Part shown: positions 24,517-38,100 of the stretch, one piece after another
Layout: each line of letters starts with the position of its first letter
How positions within the stretch are numbered: the first letter of the stretch is position 1
NCBI RefSeq assembly: GCF_000972845.2
Contig: NC_040033.1
Coordinates: 1,044,344-1,108,343, forward strand
DNA from: Larimichthys crocea
Lineage: Eukaryota; Chordata; Actinopteri; Sciaenidae
Direction of reading: 5' to 3'
Length of the DNA stretch: 64,000 nucleotides
The notes under the pieces: generated by a model
Told to the model about the DNA's origin: nothing
Database searches by the model: none
Seen by the model: the letters and a program-made list of their open reading frames with translations, nothing else
Program-made: the position numbers and the translations under genes

Positions 24517-25296
24517 AGCTGGTTTCTTACTTGAAGTTGGAGGTGGAAGGGTGGAGGAGAAGTCACAGACATCACTCAGCAGCCAGGAATCTCATCTGCA
24601 ATACCTGATCCAGGCCTTCATCTGGTCCTAATGAGCCGCACTAATGAAATATGATAAAATAGCCTCCCACTGAACACCGGGAGGCTGAGCCATTACCGAG
24701 CTTAAATGTCAACAGTAAACAAACACTTTTTTTAAATGTATTTCTTTTTTTAAGAGCCGCTGAGTGGATGATACGGGAATATTCAATCTTACCTCGACAC
24801 CTACGTCGCATTAAAGTTTCTCGCCTACAGTAAATCCAGACGACTCTCCGACTCTGTGTCGGCATTTCATGTGTTTGTATCACTGCTGTTCTCAGTCAGA
24901 AAGATGTTCCTTGTTCAAAATAAGCAGGGCATGGTGTTCCCTGCCACTTCCACTTAGACTCGTCTCTCCCTTCCCACAATGACTTCAGACACCTGAGTGA
25001 GACATTCACAATTCAAGTATCCTTTGTTGGAACCTTGGGGCCCAGCGCTGATGGAGCCTTTGTTGACAATGATGGATGCAGCCGTCAAGGAGACTGACAA
25101 GGGAGGCTAAATTACATTACATTCAAACTATTTCTTTTTTTTTTGGGGTCCGTTTTCAAGACTGATGTTAGAATAAGACGAGGCACATGTCGTGGGAATA
25201 GTCAGAGATGGAGAGGTAACATCAGGAGCAGCACACAGCTTGTGGTTTGACATCAGGAACTGATTTTATTTAATAATCGGCTCTTAATATTTTAGC

Positions 25297-25378
25297 TTTG
25301 GATTATGATGTTGATATTTTGAGTTCAGTCTTTGCTATTTGGATTATGATGTTGATATTTTGAGTTCAGTCTTTGCTA
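25297..25378 (+). repeat. exact 41-bp tandem duplication
   Basis: The unit starting TTTGGATTATGATGTTGATA and ending TCTTTGCTA occurs at 25297-25337 and again, base for base, at 25338-25378. Perfect identity suggests a recent slippage-type event or a polymorphic two-copy allele. Confidence 0.97.
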
Positions 25379-27769
25379 AAAAATCTGGAAAGAAACTCTT
25401 GCATCCTCGGGAAAGAAAATCAGCTTGGTCACCAGCTCCCTACGGTGAAATCAATCGGGTTTCAATGCATGTTCAACTACCTATTATCCTCTGTGCTTCC
25501 ATGGCTGCAGGGAGCGTTACAAGATGGATTACTGACCCGGCCAAAAGGGACTGGACCCCACGGACCTCCATCCTCAACCTTGGCTGACCTGGGGCCGAGG
25601 CCTCTGATGGTGAGAATCCCCTGGATACTGGGCCAGATATAAATTTAGCTCATAGATCTGAACAACTACATGATAGTATGATTTGAAATCAGTGAGAAAA
25701 GATGAATTATTGGCAAAGGGCAGCGAGCTTACTCATTCCACACCTATGTCCAAAACCAGAGCACCTGATCAGACGATGATAAGTTTTACTAACTAAAGAA
25801 ATAAAGCATAAACACGTCCTGATGGTTTGTTTGGAACATAAAAAAATTCATCAGTATCGTGTGCATAGGTTTCAATTTGAGCTGCCTGACTTAGTTTGAT
25901 TGCTTGTTTTGTTTTTTTTCCAGATCATTTGCATTCATGGGTTTTCATTTGACGAAGACTGATTTCAAATCTTTTAATAGAAAGTTTCCAATATCTGAAA
26001 CATTCAAAGCCACTGAAGGAATAGTAAGATTTCTTTTTGAAAGTGTTTGATACCACTTTTGTCTGTTTAAATAAAGTTGTAGCCAAGCTGAGCTAGCCTG
26101 ACTCCATCAAACGTTATAAAAATCTGATTTATTATAATTATTATTAAAAGAAAAAGAGTGACGGTTTTTCAGAGTGTCTGCATCTCGTTCTGAGTAAGAC
26201 ACAAACAAAGTACTTTCAAAAACTATTTCTTTAAAGTCACTTTGTGCCAACCCACCAACATAAAACATGGATCGTGAATGAATAGATGCATAAAATGTGA
26301 TAATCATATAGTGATTTCATAGACGGCGTCTTTTTAAATAAAGAAATTAAAAGAATTGTGTCAATTGTGTTTTATGGAACCAACAATGTAGAATCAGCGT
26401 CGCTCTACTGAGGCACATTTTGACCCACTTAGAAGCTTAAGAAACTTAATTGTCAGTTGCGTTATTTCATCATGGATTGCCTCCTTTTAGTCTGGAACTG
26501 CATCAAGTCATCACACGTTACTGTTATCAGCATGAGTCTCTTTTCGATGTGTGGAAAGGTGCGAGGGTCAATGCAATGTGAGAGTGAGTAAGAAGAGTAA
26601 AGAGGGAAACAGGAAGGGAGAATTCAGTGTGTTATTATGTTATTATCACTTCCTTATTATGCAAGTGCGAGCCGCAGATGTTTATGCGGCCTTTAACACT
26701 GCCAGCACATCTGATGAGCCTGGTTACCGCAGTAGAAGAAAGGAAATCACCCACTCTCTCTCCCAGCAGCATCCGTCACATTCAGGTAATATTTCACCAT
26801 CTATTATCAATGCCACATTTCAAATCCCGTCAATCAGTCAGTCCTGTGATTCGCGGACATTATTCATGCACGGCCGATGGCGCGGGGCGCTCCGTGCTGC
26901 AGTTTAGCATCACAGACGGGTGGGCAGAAATCACAGTCGGTATTGCTCACATGCAGGCGAGCCCACAGGCTGTTTAACAGGCTGCAAAGTTACGCATGGT
27001 CACTACATTTCATTAAACAAGACAAGGTCAGCAGCCTGGGCAGAGGGATCTGTTTTACTGGCGTTCGAGGAGCGCCGCGCCGCTAAACGGCAGTTGACCT
27101 TGTTGTTTGTATCCTGACAGTCGGTGGCTCCCGTTCCCACCACGCTGCTCCACTAAGGGAGGAGCTGACATGCTGCTTAGCCATGATAGGAGATGGGCTC
27201 CCACTGTGCATGCATAATGTCACGCTTTTGACGCTTGATTACAATCTTATTAATTCCTCCACTCTGGCTCTGTTTTGGTTAGAGTCTGTAGTCGCCCAGA
27301 GGATTCCTCCCCACCACCACCACCACTGCCACCCTCCTCCCATCCAAGACATCCACATGGTCATGTCAAGGGGTCTGCGCCTTCGTGGCTAATACAGCCA
27401 ATTATGGGAGGTCGCTTGTTAGGTCATTCGTTAATCATGTCGCAGAGCTGAGGACGGTGTCAAGTCTGTAGTTGGAGAATTTGGGAGATGTAGATCAGCA
27501 TCAGCTGAGCTGATAAAGGCCTCACACATGATAGAAACTGATCAGGTTATATTTTCTGTCTTGTTTATCTCTTTGTCTATCTGTGGGCAGGATATCTCAA
27601 AAAGTACATTGGAGATTTCAGTGACATGTGATGGAAAGTTAGGCCGCGGGCTGTTTTTGTTTGGCAGTCCACATTTTGGCTTATCACTCCTTTTATATAT
27701 TCATTTTATGCCCAGATTTCTTGATGCCAATTCTCCTCAAATTTGATAAACAACACATTTAGTTGACCC
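25379..27769. other. gene-free non-coding stretch
   Basis: Several open frames of 60-120 codons overlap between 26551 and 27117 on the plus strand in different frames, where stop codons are sparse. None shows a domain or paired splice sites. A CCA/CCT-rich patch lies at about 27307-27345. Confidence 0.4.
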
Positions 27770-28110
27770 TGTTATGACGACGCTATCTGCCTCCTAGTTC
27801 CCAGTATCTCCCTTGTGTTTTCCCTTTCCTTGTTGTGTGGCCTTGGGTTCTTCTCCTGATCACCTCACCACCTGTTCCTCATCATCTAATCAACCTCTGC
27901 GATACAAAAGCCCGGCTTCCTCTCAGATGCTGCTCAGTAACTCTTGTGGTAGCACATGTTAGCTCTAGGATCTCCCCCTCAGCCAACCACGCCACCATCA
28001 GCCCTGCACCACTCACCGGATTCCCCCTCATCTGGATCTCAACCTCTGGTTTCAAATGAACTATTATCTGTCTGAGACTGGTGTTTGCATTCTGGGTCTG
28101 ATCCCAATGA
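27770..28110 (+). repeat. possible degenerate LTR-like sequence
   Basis: Begins near TGTTATGACGACGC and contains ACAAAAGCCCGGC and CT-rich text ending in 'gcattctgggtctgatcc'. The organisation resembles fish gypsy LTRs in the same loose way as 20900-21300. No paired copy or primer-binding site was found. Confidence 0.25.
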
Positions 28111-29637
28111 AAGATTTACTTTTTGATATTTGTTCCATGCTTGTCTTATTCCTGCAAGCAAAAGCTATTGGAAATAACTTGAGTGTTTTTACACATGTGC
28201 TTATCATCTCCAAAGATTCCTGCGTTCTGCCTAAAAGTGGGACTGTTGCAAAACGATTTTAAAGGGGCGGAACAGTGACCGTGAGTCTCCCTAACTTTTT
28301 CAGTTTCACCTTGCAGAAGATTCCCAGGATTTGGGTGTTCTCCAAAACCTCAGCATGATTGAGCCTGGCAGTTTATTCTTGACCTTGGGAAGAGTTGATG
28401 AACCGATCTCGTCCCTCGACGTCCTCTTAGTCTCTCGTTCCTGAGCTCAACTTTTAAGCCAACATGGACTAAAAATGCAAAAGTTTACATTTAAAGTTCT
28501 ATGATTCTCAATATGCTGAAGACTGTAATACGTTCAAAAGCTAGTAAGTCAAGTGCATATTGTGTTATCAGCATAATTAGTCTGTATTTAGCTTAAATGA
28601 TGCTAGTAGTTACTGAACTACCAATGTATGAAGCCATGTTGCCTGAGTTTGAAGGCTAGGTTGCACTCGTGGCCCAGATTTCAATGTGTCTGTGTATCCT
28701 TGACAGGAAAGCCATTTAGTAACAGTTCTTGTAACACAAGACAACTTTGAAATAATGAAACAGCCTTGGTCTCCTCCAAACATCTTATTTGTAGCAAGAC
28801 AAACTACGCTCGAACAACTTTTAACCAATGTGTAGTGACACTTGTGATTTGTTGCAGCTCACCTAGCTGAAGTTCATGCTCGTATCACAGCAGCCAACGC
28901 CTCAAATGTAGCTTTTGTTTGTTTCTCATTTGAATGTTTGCTTTCAATCTTTATTTATTTGCATATCTGCACCACAGACCAAAATCTTTGAGGCATTGTC
29001 TTACAAATAAGATTATTTGAGTTACATGCTCTCTGACCACTTTCCATTTGTCTTTGCTTTGGTTTCATTCCTCCAAACTGCAGCCTTTTGTCATTCTCTT
29101 ATGATGCCGGCAGAGAGGAGTCAACAGAACAAAAGAAGGGGTAGATAAGATTCGTGGTTCATAGCCTGACTCTGCTTCTCATTTAGAAGCAGAGCAACTG
29201 AGCATTCATTACTTCTGGGTCACGTGAGCGGATTAATAACCTTATTACTCATATTGGACATGCATAAAATAGAGGTCTGACCTTCTTTTTAACCTGCCTT
29301 CAGCAATAGGCTGAGGGTGTCCATTAATTGAATATAAAGGAGCTTGTACGGTGGACTCTTTGGCGTTTACTTTGGCCTCACTGTAAGTGTTACGAGATCC
29401 CCGGTTAGTAATAAAAAAAAAAAAACTCCTGCTTTATGTGTGGGCACCGATTCATTTATGTTCCCTAAGTACAAGCTGCAATATGAGGGCTCATGATGAT
29501 GAAAGGCAGCCGGTCCTCTCAGCCACGAGTGTCTGATATGCTCAGTCGCAGCTTCCAAAGTGATGAATCCCACTTAAATAAATATGCGAATTTCACTCTG
29601 ACAAATTAATTGCTGGCATGAATATAGACGCTCCACC
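28111..29637. other. gene-free non-coding stretch
   Basis: Nothing recognised beyond short open frames. A run of 13 A lies near 29412-29424. Confidence 0.4.

Positions 29638-29666
<29 letters not shown>
29638..29666. repeat. poly(A) run of 29
   Basis: Uninterrupted A29. An AATAAA word lies about 60 bp upstream (near 29577), which would fit a retrocopy tail, but no coding or SINE body was recognised before it. Confidence 0.95.
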
Positions 29667-29668
<2 letters not shown>

Positions 29669-30065
29669 CAAACAGGCATCCAGATTTTGAAATGTTTACA
29701 TGAAATAGCATTAGTGAAGAGAATGTTCTAATTTATATATAAATATGTTGACAGGAAATGATTACACCCTTTTTAGAAAAGCACCATCTTCATACATAAA
29801 CTGGCTGGTACCTCACAAATATAAACCCAGAGTTGATTTAGGGTTATTCTTCCTGAACTGTTTTTCTTTTCCCCACCCTGCCTCTAAAAATGTTACGGTT
29901 ACTTCCTTCCACTGCTTTCCCCTCTTTCAGCCGAGGTTATATTTTATCCACTAGAGAGCTATTATTTAGCATCTCCATCTCTGCTGTCCTGCTCACCCAG
30001 TGCCATTCTCCTTCGTCATTCTAATCTTTTCCTCTGGCGTTACTACTTTGTTTTGACCTCCAGCC

Positions 30066-30087
30066 TGTGTGTGTGTGTGTGTGTGTG
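30066..30087. repeat. TG dinucleotide microsatellite
   Basis: Eleven TG units. Confidence 0.95.
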
Positions 30088-31861
30088 CACGCATGGTTTG
30101 TGGAATTTGCTTTCATGGTTGTTGGTTAACGGCGTAGGATAAGGTAGGACAGCCGAGGGGAAGCAGAATTTGTTTTCCCATTCATAGCTCTTCCCCTGCC
30201 TTATCTCTATAAAGGATGTGGATTCACATCTGTGAAGACACGCCTGTCCAATGCGAGGCCGGCGTGCAACCAAATGATCACTCCCCGAAACACAGTTTAA
30301 TCACAATGCACCCTGTGTAGTAATTTGGAGTTCTTTCACTGCCGATTCATCATTGTCAGTAATTTGTGCGAAACATCGTTGATGCTGTTTATAGGTATTT
30401 CTGGTGGTGACCCTTACGATTGCCTAATGAAACGCCAAAGCACACACACATACGGCAATGCAAGTGAACTGGAACCCAACACATAAAATAATCTGCTTCA
30501 TTCTTTGTACAGAAAAACCCACACCATCCAAATGTCTAATCTAAGTTGACGTCTTCGGATTCTTTATCCTCTTACCAACGATCAAACCCCCAAAAGATCA
30601 ATTTGCCTTCACGCAAAACGTCAAAAAGCAGCAAATTCTGACGTGTAAGAAACTAGAAAGGTTTAGAAAACTAGATTTTAGTTACAATTTATCACCTAAA
30701 TAGTTTATTCAATGTTGATCATCCAACTGATATTCTGTCTGTTGTGTTTTTAGCACGGATAAGTCCCTGCACATCTTTCTTACAGTTGCGTAAGACTGAA
30801 AACTCTGAACCAAAGTGAGGCAAACTCACGTTATTTTTGGCATTTTGAGTCTTTAGTGCTTATAAAAGACAAACAAAACAATCCTGAGACCTGTCAGTCT
30901 AAGGGATGAAGCGTTAATATAACATGAGGGTGTGCAGGATTCTTTGTTTCATTTTTTTTAAGCAATCATTTGCAATTTCTAACATGCCCAGACTAAATCC
31001 AGTGCTACCGCTGACTGAACTTTCACACGGTTCATGAAAGCATCTTCAGAACATATTGCACCGAGTAAACACCTGGGTATATTAAAAAAAAAAAAAGAAG
31101 AGAGAACTGGATATATTTAGCCTGAGCACGAATAGCTGTGAAGTCTAAAGAGACAATGAAAACAGAGCCGCCGCCCACAGAAACTCAAATTTCATCAAGA
31201 GGAAAAATAGGAAGGAAGACACAAAACAGTACCACCCACAATGTTTTTAACTGACAAGTGAATCTCTGGGAAGTGGAGTTCAGAAGCACCGCAGCAAAGA
31301 CGGCATGGGGAGACAGTTGTAGCCATCGCAAAGCAGCTCTCGCACATTACCACTTTAACATGAGCCTAGTAATAAGTTGTCAACCGAATCACCCGGACAC
31401 CCACAATCTCAGCGTGGCCACCAGCAACAGCAGATAATTGCCATCAATATTTCACGCAGGCGGTGACAGTAGGGCACGACCTGATGCAGCTCAGGAAAAA
31501 TCAAAATTTCTCGGCTGTGACAGATCATAACTCAGCTGCTACAATCCATCACGGTAAAAGGTGAGACCCAGAGGGAAAGTTCCTGACAGGGATTTGACTT
31601 ATCGCTGTTTGTACGGCAGCTTGTTGAGTTTGAGCTATTAGAAAGAGGGAGCTTTTTATTCAGGTCAAATGTTGTTTGGTGACATCTTTGGTGCAATATT
31701 GCTGAAGTGTGTTTTATTCCTTAGATTTTTTGGTTTTCTTTGTTCAGTGATGGCTATCACTGCCAACATCTCAGTTCTTCTATCTCAAATAAAAAGCTGC
31801 TGTAAACGTCTCCAAAAGACGGATCATGTTTTTTTGTGTAAACCACAAAAAGGAATATCAT
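30088..31861. other. gene-free stretch
   Basis: No exon recognised. The part at about 31330-31580 has high complexity and balanced composition and could be a conserved non-coding element. An A run lies near 31083-31096. Confidence 0.35.
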
Positions 31862-32125
31862 TGTATGTCCAAAAATATGTGGACTATACGAATGACACCT
31901 GCCTGATTCCAAAATAACGCCAATAACAACCTGCTCTCCAATCTTTTCTCTCTCATTTTGGATCCTGGCTGCAGAGATGTGCTCCCATTCAGCCACCAGA
32001 ACATTAGTGATGCTGGGCGATAAGGTCTGTCAATGTTCCAGTCCGTCTGTCTCAGGGTTGTTGGGTAGGGTTGAGTTCAGGCCAGTCAAGTTCTTTCACA
32101 TCAAACTTGGAAATGGCATTTCTTT
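31862..32125 (+). mobile_element. decayed DNA-element-type dispersed repeat
   Basis: Phrases 'gtccaaaaatatgtggac', 'gtgctcccattcagccacca', 'gaacattagtgatgctggg', 'gggttgagttcaggccag' and 'tcaagttctttcacatcaaa' occur in the order known from a widespread fish repeat whose end reads like TATGGCCAAAAGTATGTGGAC (I recall it as a Tc1/mariner-type or related DNA element). The copy is truncated and degenerate. At 32128-32200 a short set of inverted words (gatacgat/atcgtatc) may belong to another fragment. Confidence 0.55.
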
Positions 32126-35100
32126 CTGGAGCTGTATTTTTGATACGATGACAATGATATGATCGTATCGTCGTGATATGGAAAAAATATAATGCAATAA
32201 AACCTCACCAAGCAGTAAATGAATCTAAACTCAGTTTTGTTTATTGCTGTTTACTTTTGTTCTGTTTGGCTGGAGGATAAGTTCAGGACCCGTGAGCGTC
32301 TCTATGAATGAACATCTAACGATATCACCGCTGTCAATATTTCAAATATACATTGAACACACAGAGAAACCTTCCTTTTACAGAGATTACACACAGGGAG
32401 ATGACGCGTATATTAATGCACAGCCGGCCTACATTTTATTCATATGGTGCAAATTGACTTCTTTATACTGTGGTCAAACCGAGCTGTATATCTTTTTCCT
32501 CGCCTATGGGAAATACAGAACCTGGCAGACTGAGTGATTGTCGCTCATCACATACTGAACTCCAACAGTCAAGAGGCTCCCGAGTGGAATGAATCAACAA
32601 ACGGAGCGATTCTTCATGCAGATGAATATGCTTTTGTCCCTGCTTATGCTTCTTCTTCTTTTTTTTTTTCCTCCCTCCCACGAGTCTATATGATTTCCAG
32701 CTCCTCAATCATTCACTATGTGCATAATATATATTATTGATTATTGCTCCGCCGGCAGGTTTAATTTTAAAAAGCTGCGCTCGGTAGATTCAGATGTTGA
32801 AATGACCGCAGAAGCAACAAATCACAAATGTAATCACAGATACTACTTTAATGTGTAGAGTGTTTCTCTACAAACTGGGTCATCTTTAGCTTTTTTTATT
32901 TCTTTGTATTCTTTTTATCCAAACACAAAAAACTTGTTAAAGACCCAGCAGAATTCTCGAGAACAGGCACTCGAACAAACAGCTCCGTCTCGAAAACAGA
33001 AACTGACAATCAGAAGCACCAAATTTGATTCAACTACCAACATCAGAAACAAATAGCACCAATAACACTAAAAGCTACTTCCCCCCTCGGAAAAAAAAAC
33101 AGCCTCCATCACAGCAGACAGACTGTTAAGTCACGCTGTTTATCTACGTGATTATGTGATGAAATTTGAAGCAACCCGCGTTGGCATAACAAACAACACT
33201 GGAGTGGAAGTGGGTAATGTCATTGGCGACTTGTATGAGGAAGGATCTCGGCCCTCCCTGTTGAATCTTCAGTGAACTGCAGCCGGGAAAACAGCATCCG
33301 CCTGCTGTGTACTGACGGTGATTGTGTCCGTGATTTCGTTAACACTTGAACCCACAGTGGGTTCGTCTATTTCCACTACGCACGGTGGATCAGGCTCTCC
33401 ACAACACTTATAGCTTCTATTAGACTGTAACCTCGAGGAGGCTTTGCCGGTAATATTTTCAGATTAACAGTGGAAACCTACAGAAAACAATCCCAGATCT
33501 TAACGTAGTGATGTGTATTTGTTTTTGGTTATAGATGACAACTTATACAGTCCACAGCTCAAAACTCAGAACTTTTGAATAGCACAGTGGTTAAACTATG
33601 AACTGGTTCCATACTTTTTAAGCATTAAGTCATATTTGGACACAGCTTAAACTAATGCTGAGTGCAAAGAGTGCAGAGTGCGAGAAGCAGTCGAAGGTAC
33701 ATGAATCAGTCTGTTAATATGATGTTGTTGTTTTTTCTTGTCCGTACGGCTACAGAGATTGCCTATTAGGAGCAGAGGTTTGCACTCAGGTGAAAATCAA
33801 TGGCGCTGGAACTCACTGTGGGTGTTCACTAATGTGTGTGCCACCATGGGGGTGAAGCACAATCAGACTCTACAGTTCCAACAAAAACAACAGGTAAAAA
33901 AGAAAAGTGCCATGTTGCACAAAGCAGGGTACTCATTCAGTGTAAGGTGACCGTGGAGATCATGAGCCTTGGAGGTTTGCACACAATAGACCTCTAGGTC
34001 TCACACCTGCACTGAAACAGAACTAATAACTTTAACATCTGTTAATTCTCAAGAAAACCTGTAGAGAAGGGTTTGCTTGAGTGGCTCAGTCTTTGGATCT
34101 AAGGTTCTTCGTGTTGAGGAGAGATCTTAGACATAAGGCAGTGTTTGGATCCTACACATTCCCTCATGCAACTTAATGGCATCTTTCATTAGAACGCCCA
34201 CGCCTGGTAAAAGTATGTTGTTTTCTAGCCTAAGCTGAGATACCCAGGTGTAAATTGGCTTTGTCATTAAATCAGCATCCTTTTTTAAAATCACACTTTT
34301 TGCTGTCACATTGCACATTTCTTACTTGTTTATTGACATGTATACAAGTTCTCCTTGTAGTACAGTGTCGCTGTCCCAGTGCGTGTCTATCTTCGTCGGT
34401 TATTGTGAGGAAATGTTTTATTCTAGCATGCCACACATGGAGGACAAGGTCAAGCATGTGTTTTGAAGTTACCGTAGAGACAGTATTAAATCTTCGTTGA
34501 GATACAGAGCAGATTTCTGACTATACAGTAAAAGCGAGGTCAAAGTTTATTGCTGTCTCTATCCCTCGACACAACAGATAACACAACGTAGAAGCCACTA
34601 TAAAGTCAGATGAAAATGTCATGTCACTAAAGGTAAACACATTTCCTGTTTGTCGACTAATAACCACTTGGCAAGTACTTCATAATGTAGTTACACTGAC
34701 TATGATTATTTATGGACTAAGCAGTGTAAGTGCAGTTGTGTAACTGTCCTGATGACCGAGAGGTCGACTGGTTGCTGAGTGCCGTCCTTCGTTGTCCCAT
34801 GTAAAATAAAAAGCTCAGTTTAACTTGAAATCTCCATGATTGTGTAACAGTCATTACGGTGAATTCAAGGCAAGCAGAAAAGGACAGAGGAAGCGTTATT
34901 TTCTAAAAGAAGACAGATTGAATGTTTACTACCTCTACAGTTCTCAGTAGCTGCGAGCTCTGTATTTTCCACAAACACAAAACACATTAACCTCCCCAGA
35001 TTTGTGTAGCACATCTTCTTCTTTGCAAATGAAACGCTGTGTTTTTTTTATTTTATATTTTTTAAAAAGTTTTGTTTTCATTTCCTGTAGAAGCCAGCAG

Positions 35101-38100
35101 TGAGATGGCGATCAGCACACTGTTCACCGCCGGGTCCTCCTGTGAGGACGGCTAATGCGGATGGAAATGAAAATACATTTGAACACGGTGAAATAATAAA
35201 GTAGTGTTTCTGCCTCGGACTGCAGGAAATTATTTACCATGTTGCTGGATTCCACTCCTAATGTTAAAGTGATGCATGATGCGTGGGAACAGAAAACAAA
35301 ACAATACCGACTGCGTTTTATTCATGATTGCATTCTGGGAAGGAATATAAATTATAGTACCATCTAATACACTGTAATGTCAAGACACTGCAATTATACT
35401 AAAATGCTTCCTGTGTCCTCAGGAAACTAAATATGAATCCATACAATGTTTGATTGGCTGGTACATGCGCATGGTTAAAGATAATTTTCTGTCCTTTGAC
35501 TGAGATCGAGAACCTGCATTATAATTAATAATAATATAATTATAACTGCTGATGTTACTTTCAAAATCAATTCAGTTGTTATGAGTTGCTTCCTGTCTAC
35601 CAAGTTCTGAAACAAAAACAAATCCCTCAAACCAACTTACACCTTTTACAGTTTATGAAAGCTTCTTCAGCACATGTTTGTGATGTATACAAGTGAGAAC
35701 TGGATATATTTACCCTGAGAAGGAAAAGCTGCAAAGTCTTATAAAGATATACAACGTGTAACTGATTCTGCAATTACACGATTGCACATATTTAGATTAA
35801 ACGCAGCTATAACATTATACATTAATATTTGATATTTAAAAGGTCTCTTACAACCGAAATCAAACTGTTAAGCAGTTTGGAAATCCCCTCCCATCATTGG
35901 GATTTGTGTTTTGAACGGCTCATTTAAAGGCTCCAAAATGGTCTAAGAGGGAGTCTGAAATTTTTAAAATGCCGCCAAGCATCATGTCGTGTCATGCTGT
36001 GATCAAGAAGTTGCACAAACCACCAAAGAGCAACATCAAAACCGAGGGAGGGAGAGCGCCAAAGGCAAAACCTCTGATGCTTTTCATTCTCCGTGACTCT
36101 ACAACATATCGCTTTTCTCTTTCAGAATCTGCATTGAACTTTTGCCCTAAACAAAGAAAGAAATAGTCAAATCAGGCACTTCTACAATATGAAATGTGTT
36201 TCCAAACCCAGGAGAGATACAAAAGAATCCATTTAATTAAAAGTTCCCAAACACTGCCTCTTTATTTCAGTCCAAGGTTGAGTCATGATGAACCAGAGCG
36301 AGTTTAAAAATTCAAAGAGAGGAAGTCAGTACAGTTTCAAATGCAGCGTCGTGGCATAGATAATACGTATGACTATCATTAAAGTCTATTATTATATTAG
36401 CTGTAATGAGAGAGAAATGGTCTGAAGAAGTGAGCTATTATAGTAATCTGAATTTATCACATATTTATCGAGACACAGCTGGAAGCTTTCCATAACAGTG
36501 AGCCAGTTTTCACCACTTTTTAAACTCGTGTTTTCTTTTTCTCCTTCTTCTTCTCAGTACATACAGGCCTCGGGTGCACGGTGCTCTTAAATCTGAGATT
36601 GAGTGAATGGGAACCGGTGTGCTCATTGTCATTCACAGAGCTCGCTTCATTAGCGAATTGAAACATTGCCACCGGGGCTTCATTTAGTTTTGACCACGGC
36701 TAGCATGGTCAAAGTCTTAACTTGAAGCTTTTATCGGGGAACAATGAGACTAATCCTCCCTCCAAAAATCACACTAAATCAATTTTAAAGCATAGAAAAT
36801 CTTAAATATGCGCCACCGGCTTCTTTTAGGCAAAGTGCTACTGATGTGGATTCTACACATGGTTGCACACATGCAGACGGGCGTTTGCAAACACAAGGCC
36901 GTCTCAGGAATGAGGTGAAGTAAATGACAGCTTTCATTCACTCTTCTAACCACCCACTGTCTGATGCACACAGGAAATGTTTTATGCTTCAAGAAATGGC
37001 AGGGAACTGGATTGTCACTGAAATCCAAAGAGATGATTTGAATTTCATAATAAGATCAAATGAAAAGATGTTGCAAGTGCAGCGAGAGCTGCAACGGCTA
37101 CTGTCAGCGAGATAAACAAGGTGATGGAATTAAATGGAGGGACTTCAGAGACGCAGCGTCGACCCTTTGGGTACAAAACACACGGCTTCTGCTTCACCAA
37201 GCAAAAATGTCTCATTCACAAATTCCAAGCGTCGCCAGATCCAACATGTGTTCAACAAACCGACGGGCTGGTGGACGCTGAACTTTAAATGTCATATCAG
37301 AATCTGTCTTTGAGACCGAGCGTTGAGTTAATACGAGTTCACGCTGAGCAGCCGGACTTCATTTCAAATGTTGGTTGGATAATCTGAAGTTTTCAAGCAT
37401 ATCAAACATGCCTGGATGAATTTGTCTAAAATACTGCACAATACCATCGAGAATGTTTCCGTTTGATTGAGCTTATACAACCATAAATCTGAATATCGGC
37501 TCGGTTTAAACAACATGTAGCTTCAGTGAAGAGCTGGAACAAGCTGATACATGATATATACACCATATGATAGTGCCTGACCACGTGGAATAGGGAAAGT
37601 TTTAAACTATGAATCATTATATAATGGCACTGGCTCTGTGAAAGCCTTTTTAGATCTTCTATAGATCCTTTTTTTTTACTCTGTGTTCTGTGGTCGCACA
37701 AACTTCACTGGAGATTCGACTGACACCAGGCTGAGTAGATAATGACAGAATTTCAATTCTGAGGTGAACAGTTCCTTAAAACAACTGTGCAACGTCTGCC
37801 AGGCCTGCATGAATGCGAATGCATTGATTCGTCAGAGGAAAATCAATCAGCCAGTCGTTCTGGTTTAAGGTGACACAAGGTGATATCTTTGGACGGCTGG
37901 GGAAGAGAAAAAAAAAACAGCTTCAGTCTCCTTTCAGCTCCTGACAACGGGTAGCACTCAGGCAAGGACAATGCACTGACAGATATTGGTGTCTGACTAA
38001 ACCAAACTGCAGACAGGTAATCTGTTAAACTGTTCAAATGAAAGGGAAATCTTTTTTCCTTGCTATCGAGCCAAAACTGAACAAAGTCTGCTGGGACAAG

